Origin: Thuidium tamariscinum
Taxonomy: Eukaryota > Streptophyta > Bryopsida > Hypnales > Thuidiaceae
NCBI GenBank assembly: GCA_947034885.2
Contig: OX344749.2
Coordinates: forward strand, 9,811,501-9,875,500
DNA length: 64,000 nt
Direction: 5' to 3'
Shown here piece after piece: positions 23,640 to 34,522 of this stretch (position 1 is the first letter of the stretch; each line of letters starts with the position of its first letter). A program made the position numbers and the translations under genes. The notes below the pieces were generated by a model. That model had not been told where the DNA came from and did not search any database. It worked only from the letters and a program-made list of their open reading frames with translations.

Positions 23640-24520
23640 CCAAGAAGCCAAGGAGTTGGAGGCTTGAACTTCACTGCATTGGCGCTACTCAGGGCGGGGA
23701 TGTCAGGTGAGGGCGCGGACTTCAAGGTGTGGACTCCAGCACAGGGCGCGGACTCCAGGGTGCGGACCATTCTTGGTGCACGAACGTCCATGCAAAGAAA
23801 AAGAGGTTGACCTCCCGCATGGGATCCCTCCTTGCTCCTATTTATTGCTCTTGGAAGATGGTGTCCCTCCTTTTCATGGAAACCGGGAACCATTAAATTT
23901 AGTCATGCCGTCTTTTACATTCCTTGTAGTGATGGAGAGACAAGAACGCTTTCTCTTACCAATGTTTTCGTTACATTGGCTGTGTCATGGCGCGGACTTA
24001 ATGTCAGGGCGTGGACTTGAAGTCAGGGCGCGGAGGCCAGGGCGCGGACGCCAGGGCATACAGCACAAGAGGGAGGACTTTGAAATGCGATCGGGCATGA
24101 GAACCAGGGAAGCCAAGGAGTTGGAGGTTTGCATTGGCGCTACTCAGGGCATGGACGTCAGGTGAGGGCGCAGACGTCAGGGCGCGGACTCCAGCGCAGG
24201 GCGCGGACCATTCTTGGTGCGCAAACGTGCATGCACTGCAAATGAGGTTGACTTCCCGCATGGGATCCCTCCTTGCTCCTATTTATTGCTCTTACAAGAT
24301 TGTGTCCCTCCTTTCATGGAAACCAGGAACCATTAAATTCAGTCATGCCTTCTTTTAGATTCTTTATAGTGATGGAGAGACAAGAAAGCTTTCTCTCACC
24401 AATGTTTTCGTGACATTGGCTTATCAGGGCGTGGACGCAAGGCGCGGACTTGAGGGCGGACAATTCTAATACGTGGCGCGGACTTCATGTCAGGGCGCGG
24501 ACGCCAGGGCATACAGCACA
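23640..24520 (+). repeat. Duplicated block carrying GGGCGCGGAC arrays
   Basis: Two diverged direct copies, about 440-465 bp apart, share GCCAAGGAGTTGGAGG (23,647 and 24,112), GGGATCCCTCCTTGCTCC (23,821 and 24,263) and GGAACCATTAAATT (23,880s and 24,320s). Each holds one or two short arrays of GGGCGCGGAC (23,690-23,770; 23,990-24,055; 24,145-24,212; 24,424-24,508). No open frame follows, so this may be a promoter whose gene has been lost, or a spare copy of the array. Confidence 0.65.
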
Positions 24521-24539
24521 AGAGGGAGGACTTTGAAAT

Positions 24540-24765
24540 GCGCTTGGGCATGAGATCCTTCAGTCCTTCCTTTTCTTGGAGCGGTGGAACCTTTAATTTT
24601 AGGAAGAACAACTTGTTCTACATTCCGACAAGACCATGAAAGCAAGATGCCAAATTGAAGAGCTCAATGGACTAAGATTTGGAAGAAACTTCGTGGAAGA
24701 GCATGTACCCTTTGTTGTGGTGGAACATGTCGTTCCTTATGTCTTCTAACACTCCGAACTACTTT
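24540..24765 (+). repeat. Second copy of the 21,604-21,825 flank
   Basis: Same orientation, moderately diverged, and likewise directly beside a GGGCGCGGAC array. It supports duplication of an array-plus-flank unit within the element. Confidence 0.6.
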
Positions 24766-24999
24766 GAACCTTATTTGTGTCCCCAAGAAGAAACTAGTAC
24801 TTTGAACTAAAAAGAATTTTTAGATTTAAAAAAAGAAGTCTAAATTCTTCTATTTAGCAAATGTTCCGGATATTTTGAGGAAATATTTAGGGAATATAGA
24901 GAAAATGTAGTGTACTAGATACAAGGGTAAAACTTAATTTGTTTAAAATGAAAGAAGTAGTAGAGATTTAAACAAAAAATTGTAGACCTCCAGTACGCC

Positions 25000-27070
25000 A
25001 CTTCAATTTTTCATCTCATCATCCCCTTTCCAATTTTTTATGCATCGAAAGCAAAACTATCTTATCCGAAGTCAATGCCATCTTTTTATTTCTTAATTCA
25101 ATTCCTTGTCCATTTCTCTTGCTTCATTAATTAGCAAAACTCTTATATTTTTGGCCTCTAATGCAAAAATTCTTTTATGCGAAGTCATTGTCATTCCTTT
25201 TTGTTGAATTATTTAGCCCCCTTGTTTTGTGGCATCATTCCTTATTTATTGAATCGTTTTATCTCCTTTTTTTTTACTTCATTCCTAAAACTCTTGCATT
25301 CAAATTGAATGCCAATTTTTTTTTACGTCATTCGTTTTCCTATTTATTTCCCATTAATTAGCAAAGCTCTCATTCCCCAACTCTATGCCATCCTTTTTTT
25401 GTTGCATCATTCTATCTTTTTTTGTCACCATTTTCTTTTCAGATTTTCATTTCTATTGGTCTTCATTAATTTCTAGAACTCTTTTATCGTAATTAGCAAT
25501 ACCAATGTTTATTAGTTGAATCATTGCATTGCCTTTTCTAAATGTATTTGGCTTCATTGATTAGCAAAGCTCTTTCATCCAATGTCAATGGGAATTTTTT
25601 TTGTACCACCAGCTAACCAACCTCTTTACTATTTTTTATTATGTTTTTTACTTTATTGTTTAGCAAAACTTGTCCATGTAACTCAATACCAATTTTTTTT
25701 CGCCCTTATTCTCGTTCCTTATTTTTTAATCCTGAACCGAAATCTTTTCCGTCTTAATAAATTGTAATTTTTTTTCTCGTCAGTCCCTTTCCTATTTTTT
25801 TTATTCATTAGAAAAACTCTTCCATCCCAACTCAATAATAAATGTTTTTTATGGTAAGAAATGGAAGTCTTTCCATTCGCTTTCCATTTCTCGTTTATTA
25901 AAATAGGTAATCAAACACAATGTTTGTTTCATATCTCTTTCACATTTGTTTGCTTTTATTAAGAACATCTAAAATGCACTTTCACTCCAACTAAATGACG
26001 TCTTTTTTCCTTACCTAATTTTTTTCACAGATTGGAAATGAATTCCACTCCAATTCAATGACTTTTCATTTCATTCCGTACATGTTTTTATGATTGAATC
26101 CTATTCCAAGTCAATGACATTTTACTTCATCAATTTCAAGTCAATGAAAATTGATTTGTTCGCCACTAAATTTTTTTATATTGGGTAACCATTGATTATT
26201 AAATATGTACCTATTTCCATGCCAATTTAATCATCCCTACTTACTTTTCCCATTTTTTTGTACTTTGGATAACAATACACTTCCATTGTAGGTCTGGCAA
26301 TTACGTGATAGGAAATTGAAGGATGAGTGTTTGGGATTATAGTCAATCACTTTAACTTGTAAGTGAAGTTTAGAATCATTCCCAAATAAAATTTATGAAA
26401 GCTTGGGTCTCTCTACCCCTCTTTTGGGTGCATTTATTTTGAAAGCACTTACATTCCAAGTCAATGCCTTTTCAACTTTTCTTTTGTTGGATTCATTTTT
26501 TTTTCATTTTTTTTGGCTTCATTAGCATAATTGTTCCATCTCAAGTTATAGAAGAAGTAAATGGCACTACTCTTGTCTTCCTAACTTTTTTCCAACCGAA
26601 TGCCATTCATTTTTCTTTGATCATTACCTTCCTAATTCTTCGAAATTCATTAGCCACATGTTCCATCCCAACAGAAGACGATTTATTTCCTAAACTCTTT
26701 ATAGTTTTATTTTATTGATTTGGAAGATTATTTTGTCCCAATTGAATGCCATTTTTTGTGGATATCATTCCCTCCCTAATTGTTTTTGGCAGCATTTGCA
26801 ACATTATCCCATGCCATCCCAATGCACTTTATTTATTGTATATCATTCCCCCCTATTTTTTTGGGGCTTGATTAGCGAAATTGTTCCATCTCACCAGAAT
26901 GCCCTCTATTTTTTGGTGGTATCTCAAATGAATGCCATTTACTTGTTTTCTATCATTAGCAACATTAGAAATGAGTTTTTTTCCAATATAATGGCATTTG
27001 TTGTCCTTCCCTAATTTTATTCATTCATGGAAAAATGGAAATGAATCATAGTACAATACTCCAATTCAAT
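25000..27070 (+). repeat. Degenerate tandem array, pyrimidine-rich
   Basis: A loosely repeated unit, with words such as TTAGCAAAACTCTTCCATCC, CTCAATGCCATT, CATTCCTTTTCC and TTCATTAATTA in rotating order at about 60-100 bp intervals, rich in T runs. The complement of the same words fills 32,250-33,900. No gene. Confidence 0.6.
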
Positions 27071-27390
27071 GACATTTCATTTTAGGATATAATTTTTGTA
27101 TATGTATGATGTTGTTTCAAAAGAATATGTGCAAAAAAAAAACGAAGTGATTTTGGCCTGGATTTTGGGCTAAATAATATATATTTCATAAGCGTCATGG
27201 AATACATAGTTGGAAAAGTATATGACGAGGTTACTATGACCATGACACCATCTAAAAATGCATGTGCCAATATCTAATATAACGAATAATATTTATTGCC
27301 AAGATCAAAATTCTATAAGCCTATATTAAGCTAGGACCCTAAGTCTTCTATGAAAACATAAGTTCACTAGCTAGATAGTAGAAACTTCAC
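27071..27390. other. Short spacer after the RING gene
   Basis: AT-rich, no coding signal; probably the 3' untranslated region of the minus-strand RING gene. Confidence 0.35.
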
Positions 27391-29676
27391 TTAGTCTATG
27401 TCCATTGCACTGCCACTTGGGCCAGCCTCGTTGTCATGTGTCCATGCAATGACGGGAAGGTCTTCGTCCGAGCCTAAACGAAGTCTACGAATTGCGGATC
27501 GAGTTCTCCGCGCTGGTCCATCTTCCTCCAATACAGCCCTCATGATCTGTGATTGTTTGAGGCTCTCAAGACATTGGCGAGTTCGAGGGCTATGCTGTTC
27601 AAGCAAGAAATCCATCCCTTCATGTCGAAAGGTTTCTCGCCACTCTGACTCCTCTAGTTGAACTAGTTCAGCAGGGTCAGGCATGTCAATGTCGTCCACC
27701 ATACGAATCCCATCGTTGTTAGTGATACGAACTCCATCCCTATTCCAAAACCACTGTTTAGGATGAGGTCCAAATTGAAAGTTCTCAAAAACCTCGTCCC
27801 AATGCCCATTGAAGCACTGATAGAAGAAATTCCGTCGTCCTTGGCTATACTTGTCCTTCATTGGAATCAAGTGTTGACACACCTCCACTATTTGAGTTGG
27901 ATTTTTTTCCCAACCCCATTCGGCAGAAAGGTTTTGTTTATCCAAGGAATGGACCTTCAATTTTCAACTCCACACCAAGTCAGTTCCCCACTTCTGAGCA
28001 TGATCAGGGGCATTTTCAGCATTATATTCCCAATGTGGTGGCATGTATGAAACTAATCCAAACAAATCATACAAGCGCTCATGGAAAAGAGCCTTGCACA
28101 AGGAACACCGTCGACGAACAACCATCAAGCTAATCAAACAAAATGGATGGTACAAGTGTTCGCACGTGCCTAGGTGCATTCCACCTTCAGGGCCAAATGG
28201 ATTTAGACAAATGGGACACGTAGTACCATCATACACGAAGCTTGAAGGATTTGGCCACAATAATAGTGGATTGCCGTTCTGGTCGAGGGAAGAGCCAACT
28301 TCATTCTTAAAATCCCAATGGTGTTTGGACCAATCGATGATTGTTGTTCCACCACCAATGTCTTTGGTCACCATTTCATCCATGTTGAAATGATCATCCA
28401 CGAGGGCCCACGATGTCAATCCAAAAACCCTCTCTTCATTGTGTGCGCCATAATTGTTGTCGATTTTTTGGAATTCTGACACCATTTGCTGAGTCCTGTC
28501 AACAGAAAAGACGCATGCCATCTTCCACTGGTAATATTGCTCCATCAACGCTTTCAATTGTTTTTTCAATATCAAATTGTTTGCAAGCGCGTCCGTCAAT
28601 TGAGTGCTTTGGTCAATTGGCATTGCTTGACCTGCATTTGTGGGTAATTCTCCAAATGACAGTACATCATCTTGAGTACCCTGTGTTGCACCAACTTCAA
28701 CATGTTGCACTGGAATTTCATCATTGATTGGAGGCCCTTGCGCTCCCCCTCGTGGATCCTGACCATCATTGGCCAATGTGGCTGCTTCAAGAGCATGCCG
28801 CAGCGCCTCTATCTCACGTTGTTGTTCACTTATAATATTGTTCTTCTCTTTGAGTTCATCCCTCAATTTATTAACATCTTCATACAAAAAATGCAGATGC
28901 GCATTGCTCTCTTCCACTTCAGTCCTCAAACTCTGAATTCAATCTGCAGCAGCTGTAACATCAACAATTCCTATTGTTGGTTCGTCAGTAGCTGGCACCT
29001 GTCCCTCCACAACATTTTCTTGTACACCCTCTTCAGTTGCACGCTCAGCCCTCCTCTTTTTAAGCCGTAGATTTGTTCTATAGCTGAGTGCATGTGGCAC
29101 ATGAGATCCATCCGAGTCGTTATCTGTAGTAGAGTCCTCAGTGTCATGTAATGGTGGTGCTTCAACTTGTGTAGTTGTTTTACCCAGTCCACCTTGCGGG
29201 TACCTTTTTACCCCCCTTGGAATGAATCCATTTGCTGGGGTAGGAATGTTGACTTTGTCCCCCATTGTCTTCAAAGTTGACCAGTCCACTCTCTTGTTCA
29301 ACTTCAGTTCCGCATGTACCCCTCGTGCAATGAAGAGATGCACTTCATTGCGTTTGACGATAGGGACATCATACAACGCCTGGTACACTTCGATGCACCG
29401 TTTTGTGAACTCTTCATCAATGCAATGTTTTAAATTTGCCTTGTGGAAGCGTCGGTGATAGTTGTGTCGCTCTTCTGGGAAGACCTTGTCAATGTGGCAC
29501 CACTCGATGTAATTGGCACAGTTTTCGTAAGTCCATGGGTCAGGCACGTCTTCCCACCCTTTGAATGCAAGCTTTGCGGGATTACGTAAAACATGCAACT
29601 GCTTACGATGTTTGTTTCCTGGTCGTGGTCGGGTCTTGTCTCGTTCCTCCTTCCTTGGTCTTGTCGGTGTAGCCAT
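27391..29676 (-). pseudogene. RING-H2 finger protein gene of the giant element, two nonsense codons
   Basis: A single frame from the ATG at 29,676 to 27,391, interrupted only by TGA at 28,941-28,939 and TGA at 27,966-27,964; about 760 codons. The N-terminal third is basic (KEERDKTRPRPGNKHRKQ) with a Trp/His/Tyr-rich globular region. A coiled coil of roughly 45 residues follows the first stop. The middle is weakly conserved. Near the end of the second segment lies a RING-H2 finger: CPIC, then CEHLYHPFC with the two His, then CSLC. RING-H2 domains recruit ubiquitin-conjugating enzymes, so an E3 ligase role is likely for the intact ancestor. Neighbours: divergent from the kinase gene, with which it shares a 0.7-kb promoter region. 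I do not recognise the full-length family. Both TGA lie where CGA would keep the frame open, and I see no frameshift. Confidence 0.75.
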
Positions 29677-29779
29677 TTTCACAGGAAAATGTGAAAACCT
29701 CCCACGTGGCAATCAAAAAGACCCCGCACGACGCTCACAACCAACTCAATGAAGAGGTGGAAGGCTGAGAGTATGCAGG

Positions 29780-30145
29780 GCGGGGACAAGTGAGGCGGGG
29801 ACGGGTTTATATAGGGGCAGTCGGGGACGTCAGGGCGCGGACGCCATTGCTGTTAGGGCAGGGACTCCATCGATGTCGGGGCGCGGACGTCTCTGTCAGG
29901 GCGGGGACTCCATCGATGTCGGGGCGTGGACGTCTCCGTCAGGGCGGGGACTCCTTCGTTGTTGGGGCGCGGACGTCTCCGTCAGGGCGAGGACTCCTTC
30001 GTTGTCGGGGCGCGGACGTCTCCGTCAGGGCGGGGACTCCTTCGTTGTCGGGGCGCGGACGTCTCCATCAAGGCGGGGACGCGTGTATCAGGGCGGGGAC
30101 TCCACGTGTTGGGGCGGGAATGCGATGGGGATGGGGCGGGGACGT
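29780..30145 (+). repeat. 43-bp tandem array in the bidirectional promoter
   Basis: Units begin at 29,871, 29,914, 29,957, 30,000 and 30,043, exactly 43 bp apart. Each unit contains GGGCGCGGACGTCTCCGTCA and then GGGCGGGGACTCC, so the ten-base core recurs about every 21-22 bp, or two helical turns. The array lies between the TATA boxes of the divergent RING and kinase genes. Confidence 0.9.
29806..29813 (-). promoter_or_regulatory. TATA box of the RING gene
   Basis: TATATAAA on the minus strand, 130 bp before the ATG at 29,676, with the 43-bp repeat array immediately upstream. Confidence 0.65.
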
Positions 30146-30157
30146 GCGCGGGGGGAC

Positions 30158-30166
30158 TATATAAAA
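30158..30166 (+). promoter_or_regulatory. TATA box of the cargo kinase gene
   Basis: TATATAAAA on the plus strand, about 200 bp before the ATG at 30,363, at the right edge of the GGGCGCGGAC array. Confidence 0.65.
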
Positions 30167-30362
30167 GCGAGTCCCCGCCCTCATTCCTTTGCCAAGTCCA
30201 CACCCTATGCCTCACATGCTAGTTCGTTCCCACGGCCTGTGCGAGTGAGTTTGGTGGGTGCTGGGCTTGGCCTACATATGAGACCTGGTTTTTTTGAATT
30301 TTTTTGAAACTTTCTTGCTTCGGGATTGATACGGAGGCCCATTGGAACTTTTTTTTTCCATT

Positions 30363-31972
30363 ATGGCAGGTGAAGGGAGTGGATCGGTGGACAAACGTCT
30401 TATCTTTGTAGACTTGGATGATGTCGGTGAGACGGTAATTCCATGTACAAACACGTTGATGGCCTCAGGTTCATCAAATCCTTCCTCATCAGGCCAGAAA
30501 AAACGCAAGAAAGAACAAAATCCCCAAATACTTGGACATGAATTCATAGTCGAAGGGAGAAAAATAGCTGTGGTGTTCTACACTCGTTGAAGTACAAATA
30601 TGTTGAACAGGGAGTATGTGTTGCACGACGAAGAAGGGTACCACAAACTGACGAGGGACCTGCGAAGGGAGCTGGAGTCAAAGTTTGAAGAATCAGAAGA
30701 ATTCAACAACTTCTCAGATTATTGGTTGCACCAAGAGTGGCTGGATAAACAAGTGGTCGCCTTGACAACCAATATAGTGTGTAATTGGTGTTATCACACG
30801 GGTAAGAAAGAAGATGGTAGCAACTGGGACACGGAGGACAGAGAGATGGTTACAAAAGTGAAGGAGATTCAAACGTTTGCTCAACGATATTCTTCTTCAC
30901 GTAGAAAAAAGCAAGCACCATGGAAAGTGACAATTGAAGAAGCGATAACGGCTCATTGCGTGAGTGGAACATTCAAGTGGCTAGAAAGTTCCGTGAAAGT
31001 CATCCCCATGCCAGAACAAATTGCGATTGGGTCGTATGGGACCGTGAGGAAGGTGATCTTTACGAAACTTGAGAGCATTCCTAGTTGGATATTTTTTGTT
31101 GGGAAGAGCTTGAAGACTAAGAATGAAAAGGAGAAACGCCAAGCAATCATCAATGAGGCAGGAGGGTGTCCAGTGAATCATCCTGGCATCATTCGAATTG
31201 CGTACCTCCACCCTAAAACAATGGAAGGCTACACACTATGGTGGAATGGAGGATCTCTAATTTCTTTCTTGTCCAAATGCAATGCGAAAGTGAGTGAAGC
31301 ATTGGATGTGGATCAGATTGAGAGTGATTTTTCTACGGGGCTGACGCAAGATGAACTTTCATGGGTTGCAACGTATCGGAGAAATCGAGTGAAATTGGCA
31401 TTGTCATTACTTGTCATTGTGGGGAAATGCCATGATGCGCAGTACATGCACAACGACATATCTCCATCCAATGTTTTGCTCCATTTTGATCCTTGGGAAC
31501 GAAATAGGGTGTACATAGGGATATGTGATTGGGGACTTTCTAGCCGAGTTGTGGAAAAGGAGCCATCAAGGTATGGCTATCCCAGTATGGAGATCCTTGC
31601 GAAGGAGAAAAAAAAGCGAAGGTTTGCGGCCCCAGAATTGTTTTATGTATACGGAGAGCAGGGTTCATCAAACTCCATTGAGGCCATGCAAAAAATGCAT
31701 TTGTATTCTATGGCAGCTGATGCATATGCGGTGGGATGGATAGCTTCTGCAATTCGGAATGAAGAGTGGGACCCTAAATACTTCACAACGAAAAACCCAG
31801 GCAGTATCAGAATTTCAGGATCAAATTGGGAAGCCTCGTAAAAGAAGATGTGCGTGAAAGGACAACAGTGCCAGATGTTCTAGACAAATTGAAGAAGGCC
31901 CCCACTGTTGGACGATGCCGGATTGTTGTTATCGTACATAGTATTTTGTTTTTAATATTTTTTGTAGTTTAG
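30363..31972 (+). pseudogene. Atypical protein kinase gene of the giant element, one nonsense codon and one frameshift
   Basis: Starts at the ATG at 30,363 (MAGEGSGS). An in-frame TGA at 30,588-30,590 is followed by continuous frame to about 31,795. There one base appears lost in an A5 run: the next frame carries the expected end of the kinase C-lobe (VKEDVRERTTVPDVLDKLKK) and stops at 31,972. Intact length would be near 536 residues. Kinase motifs: glycine loop GSYGTVRKV, a candidate ATP-binding Lys in FFVGKSLK, catalytic loop MHNDISPSNVLL (HND instead of HRD, catalytic Asp and Asn kept), CDWG instead of DFG, AAPE, and ADAYAVGW in place of DVWSxG. The key residues of an active enzyme are therefore present in atypical form. 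The 190-residue N-terminal part is not recognised. Divergent from the RING gene. Family not assigned. Confidence 0.75.
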
Positions 31973-32249
31973 CATATATTTCAGGCATAGAAGAAAATCA
32001 TCCTCATAGAGGAGCCTATGTACCTACTTGGCAATTGCCAAACAGCTTGAATATATATTAAATCGGATGTGTAATTGTGTACCATACTCAAAATCCCAAA
32101 ATATATTAATATGCCCTTTCATTGGTCTTTCTTCATGGCATTTTTTATGACTTCTATGAATTGATGATAAAACGTAAATGAAAACTATGGATGCAATAGT
32201 TTGGTATAAAAATGCATACACTTAATTTTTTCCACTATGCCTATGTTTT
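31973..32249. other. Spacer after the cargo kinase gene
   Basis: AT-rich, no coding signal; probably 3' untranslated and flanking sequence. Confidence 0.35.
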
Positions 32250-34300
32250 AGGAGTTAATGAAGCCCCCCCAAAGAAGGGAAAATGAATGATCCAACAAAA
32301 AAATGAATGACATTGAAGTAGAATGGAAGAATTTTATGAATGAAGAGAAACCAAAAAAAGGAAAAGGGAAGATGGAACAAAAAAAATAATAGCTTTGACT
32401 TGGGATGGAAGAACTTTAGGAAATATTACAAAAATAAAATAGGGAAGGGAATGATTCAACAAATAAAGAGGAACTATGAGTTGGAATAAAGTGGTCCTGC
32501 TAATTAATGACGGTAAACAAAAAAGAAAAAGGAATGATTCAACAAAAAAGAGAACAACAACTATGAGTTGGGAATTTGGGATGGGAGAATTGTAGGAATG
32601 AAGCCAAAAAAATAGGGAAAGAAAATATGGAACAGAAAATGAACATTTTGCTTTCAATTGGGATGGAAGGGTTTTAGAAAGGAAGCCCCCCAAAAGGAAA
32701 GGGAATGATGGAATTACAGAAAAATGGCTTTGAATTAGGATGGGAGAGTCTTGTTAATTAATGAAGCAAAACAGAAACGAAGATGGAATTATTCAAGAAA
32801 AACTAAAAGAAAAACTATGAGTTGGGATGGTAGAGTTTTAGGAATGAAGCCAAAAAAATAAGAGAGAGAATGACCTAAACCAAAAAGAATGGCATGGAGT
32901 TGGGATAAGAAGAGCTTTGCTAATTAATAAAAAACATAGGAAACGAAATGATGGAACAAATACGAAATGGCATTCAGTTCAAATGGGAGAGTTCTAGGAA
33001 TGAAGCCAAAAAAAAGGGAAAGGGAATGATTCATCCAAAAAAATGACAATGATTTGGAATGAAAGAGTTTTAGGATTGAAGGAAAAAAATAGAAAAACTT
33101 TGTTAATTAATGAGGAGAGAAAAATAGAAAAAGGAATGATTTAACAAAAAACAAATGGCATTGACTTGGGATGGGAGAGTTTTGCTTATGATGCAAAAGA
33201 AATTGGAAGGAAATGATGGAATAATAAATTAAAGTTGTTTGGGTGTTAGAGTGAAATGATTTAACACTTTAAATTTTTTTGGAATGGTGGAATGACTAAG
33301 GATATTAGGATATGGAAATGGTTTGGGTGCTACAGTGATGTGATCTAACATTAAAAAAACTTGGAATGGTTTGGATGTTAATGTGATATGAATGATAAAC
33401 AAAAATAAGGAGGGAAATAAAATGTTGTTGGGTTTTGAAAATCCGTTTAAGCTTTATGTTAACAAAATGTTGTTGATAAAAGTAAACTCAATGAAAGAGG
33501 GATAAGTCCACAAAAAATAAGGAGTCAAAGTGATTTCAACTAACAACCAACACAAATTACCATTGAGTTGGGATAGAGTTGGGATAGAGTTGGGATGCCA
33601 CAAAAAATAAATGGAATTGAGTTCGGATGAAAGAGTTTTGCTAATGATCAACCAAAAATAAATGGCCTTTGGTTGGAATGGAACAATTTTGGTAATCACA
33701 TGAAATAAAATAGGGAAAAGAAATCATTCTACACTAGACAAATGGCATTGAATTAAAATCGAAGAGTTTTGGTAATGATGCGAAGATATAGGAAAGGGAA
33801 TGATTCCGCCAATAAAAATAATCGCAGAGACTTGGAATGGAAGTCTGCTTCAAAAGTCAATGTCCAAAAGGGGAGGTAACGTGACCCAAGCTTTTGAAAA
33901 GCGTACCAATTTATTTTAGGAGTAATATGATCTAACATTAAAAGAAATAAGGGATGGAAGAGTGCTTTGGAATATAGAAATGGCTTAGGTGTTAGAGTGA
34001 TATGATCTAACACCCAAAAAATATATGGAATGCTGGAGTGATTTGGATATGGAAATGGTTTGCATGTTATAGTGAGGTAATTTACCTCCTAAAAATATAA
34101 AATGGTGTAGTGATTTGGATATGAAAATGGTTTGGATGTTAGAATGATGTAATTTCACACCTAAAAAAAAATGGAATGGTGGAGTAATTTGGATATGAAA
34201 ATGGTTTGGGTATTAGACTAATTAGAGTGATATGATGTAACATTAAAAAAAATATAAAGTGTTGGAGTGACTAGGAAAGTGGGAATATGGAATATAAAAA
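32250..34300 (-). repeat. Degenerate tandem array, inverse of 25,000-27,070
   Basis: 32,250-33,900 repeats purine-rich words (GGGATGGAAGAGTTTTAGG, AATGAAGCCAAAAAAA, GGGAAAGGGAATGATTCAAC, AATGGCATTGA) that are the complement of the words at 25,000-27,070. From 33,240 a second unit of about 75-80 bp appears (TTGGATATGGAAATGGTTTGG and GTTAGAGTGATATGATCTAAC), best seen at 33,910-34,260. The two inverted arrays bracket the RING-kinase module. Confidence 0.6.
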
Positions 34301-34352
34301 GGAAATATGTAGAAGCATATTAATTAATTTTAAGGTGGTCCCAAATCCCGTC

Positions 34353-34410
34353 CGCGCCCTGACTATCGTGTCCCTGCCCTAACGATTGCGTCCGCGCCCT
34401 GCATGTTCTG
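34353..34410 (-). repeat. Right subterminal GGGCGCGGAC motifs, inverted
   Basis: Three complementary copies (GTCCGCGCCCTGA near 34,350; GTCCCTGCCCTAA; GTCCGCGCCCTGC near 34,391). Every other array in the element is in plus orientation; inversion here is what terminal symmetry predicts. Confidence 0.75.
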
Positions 34411-34522
34411 GAATCCACATGGCAGCCACGTGGCCTATTTTTCCATTATCAAAAAGTCAACTATGTGTTGACTCTACCGGACGGGCGAGAGCTCTATCGG
34501 ACGGACGGACGGGCGAACCGGA

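Noticed and set aside
29790..30307. Plus-strand frames of 98-144 codons rich in Gly/Arg
   Set aside because: They are translations of the 43-bp tandem array, open in several frames at once; the array is a promoter region.
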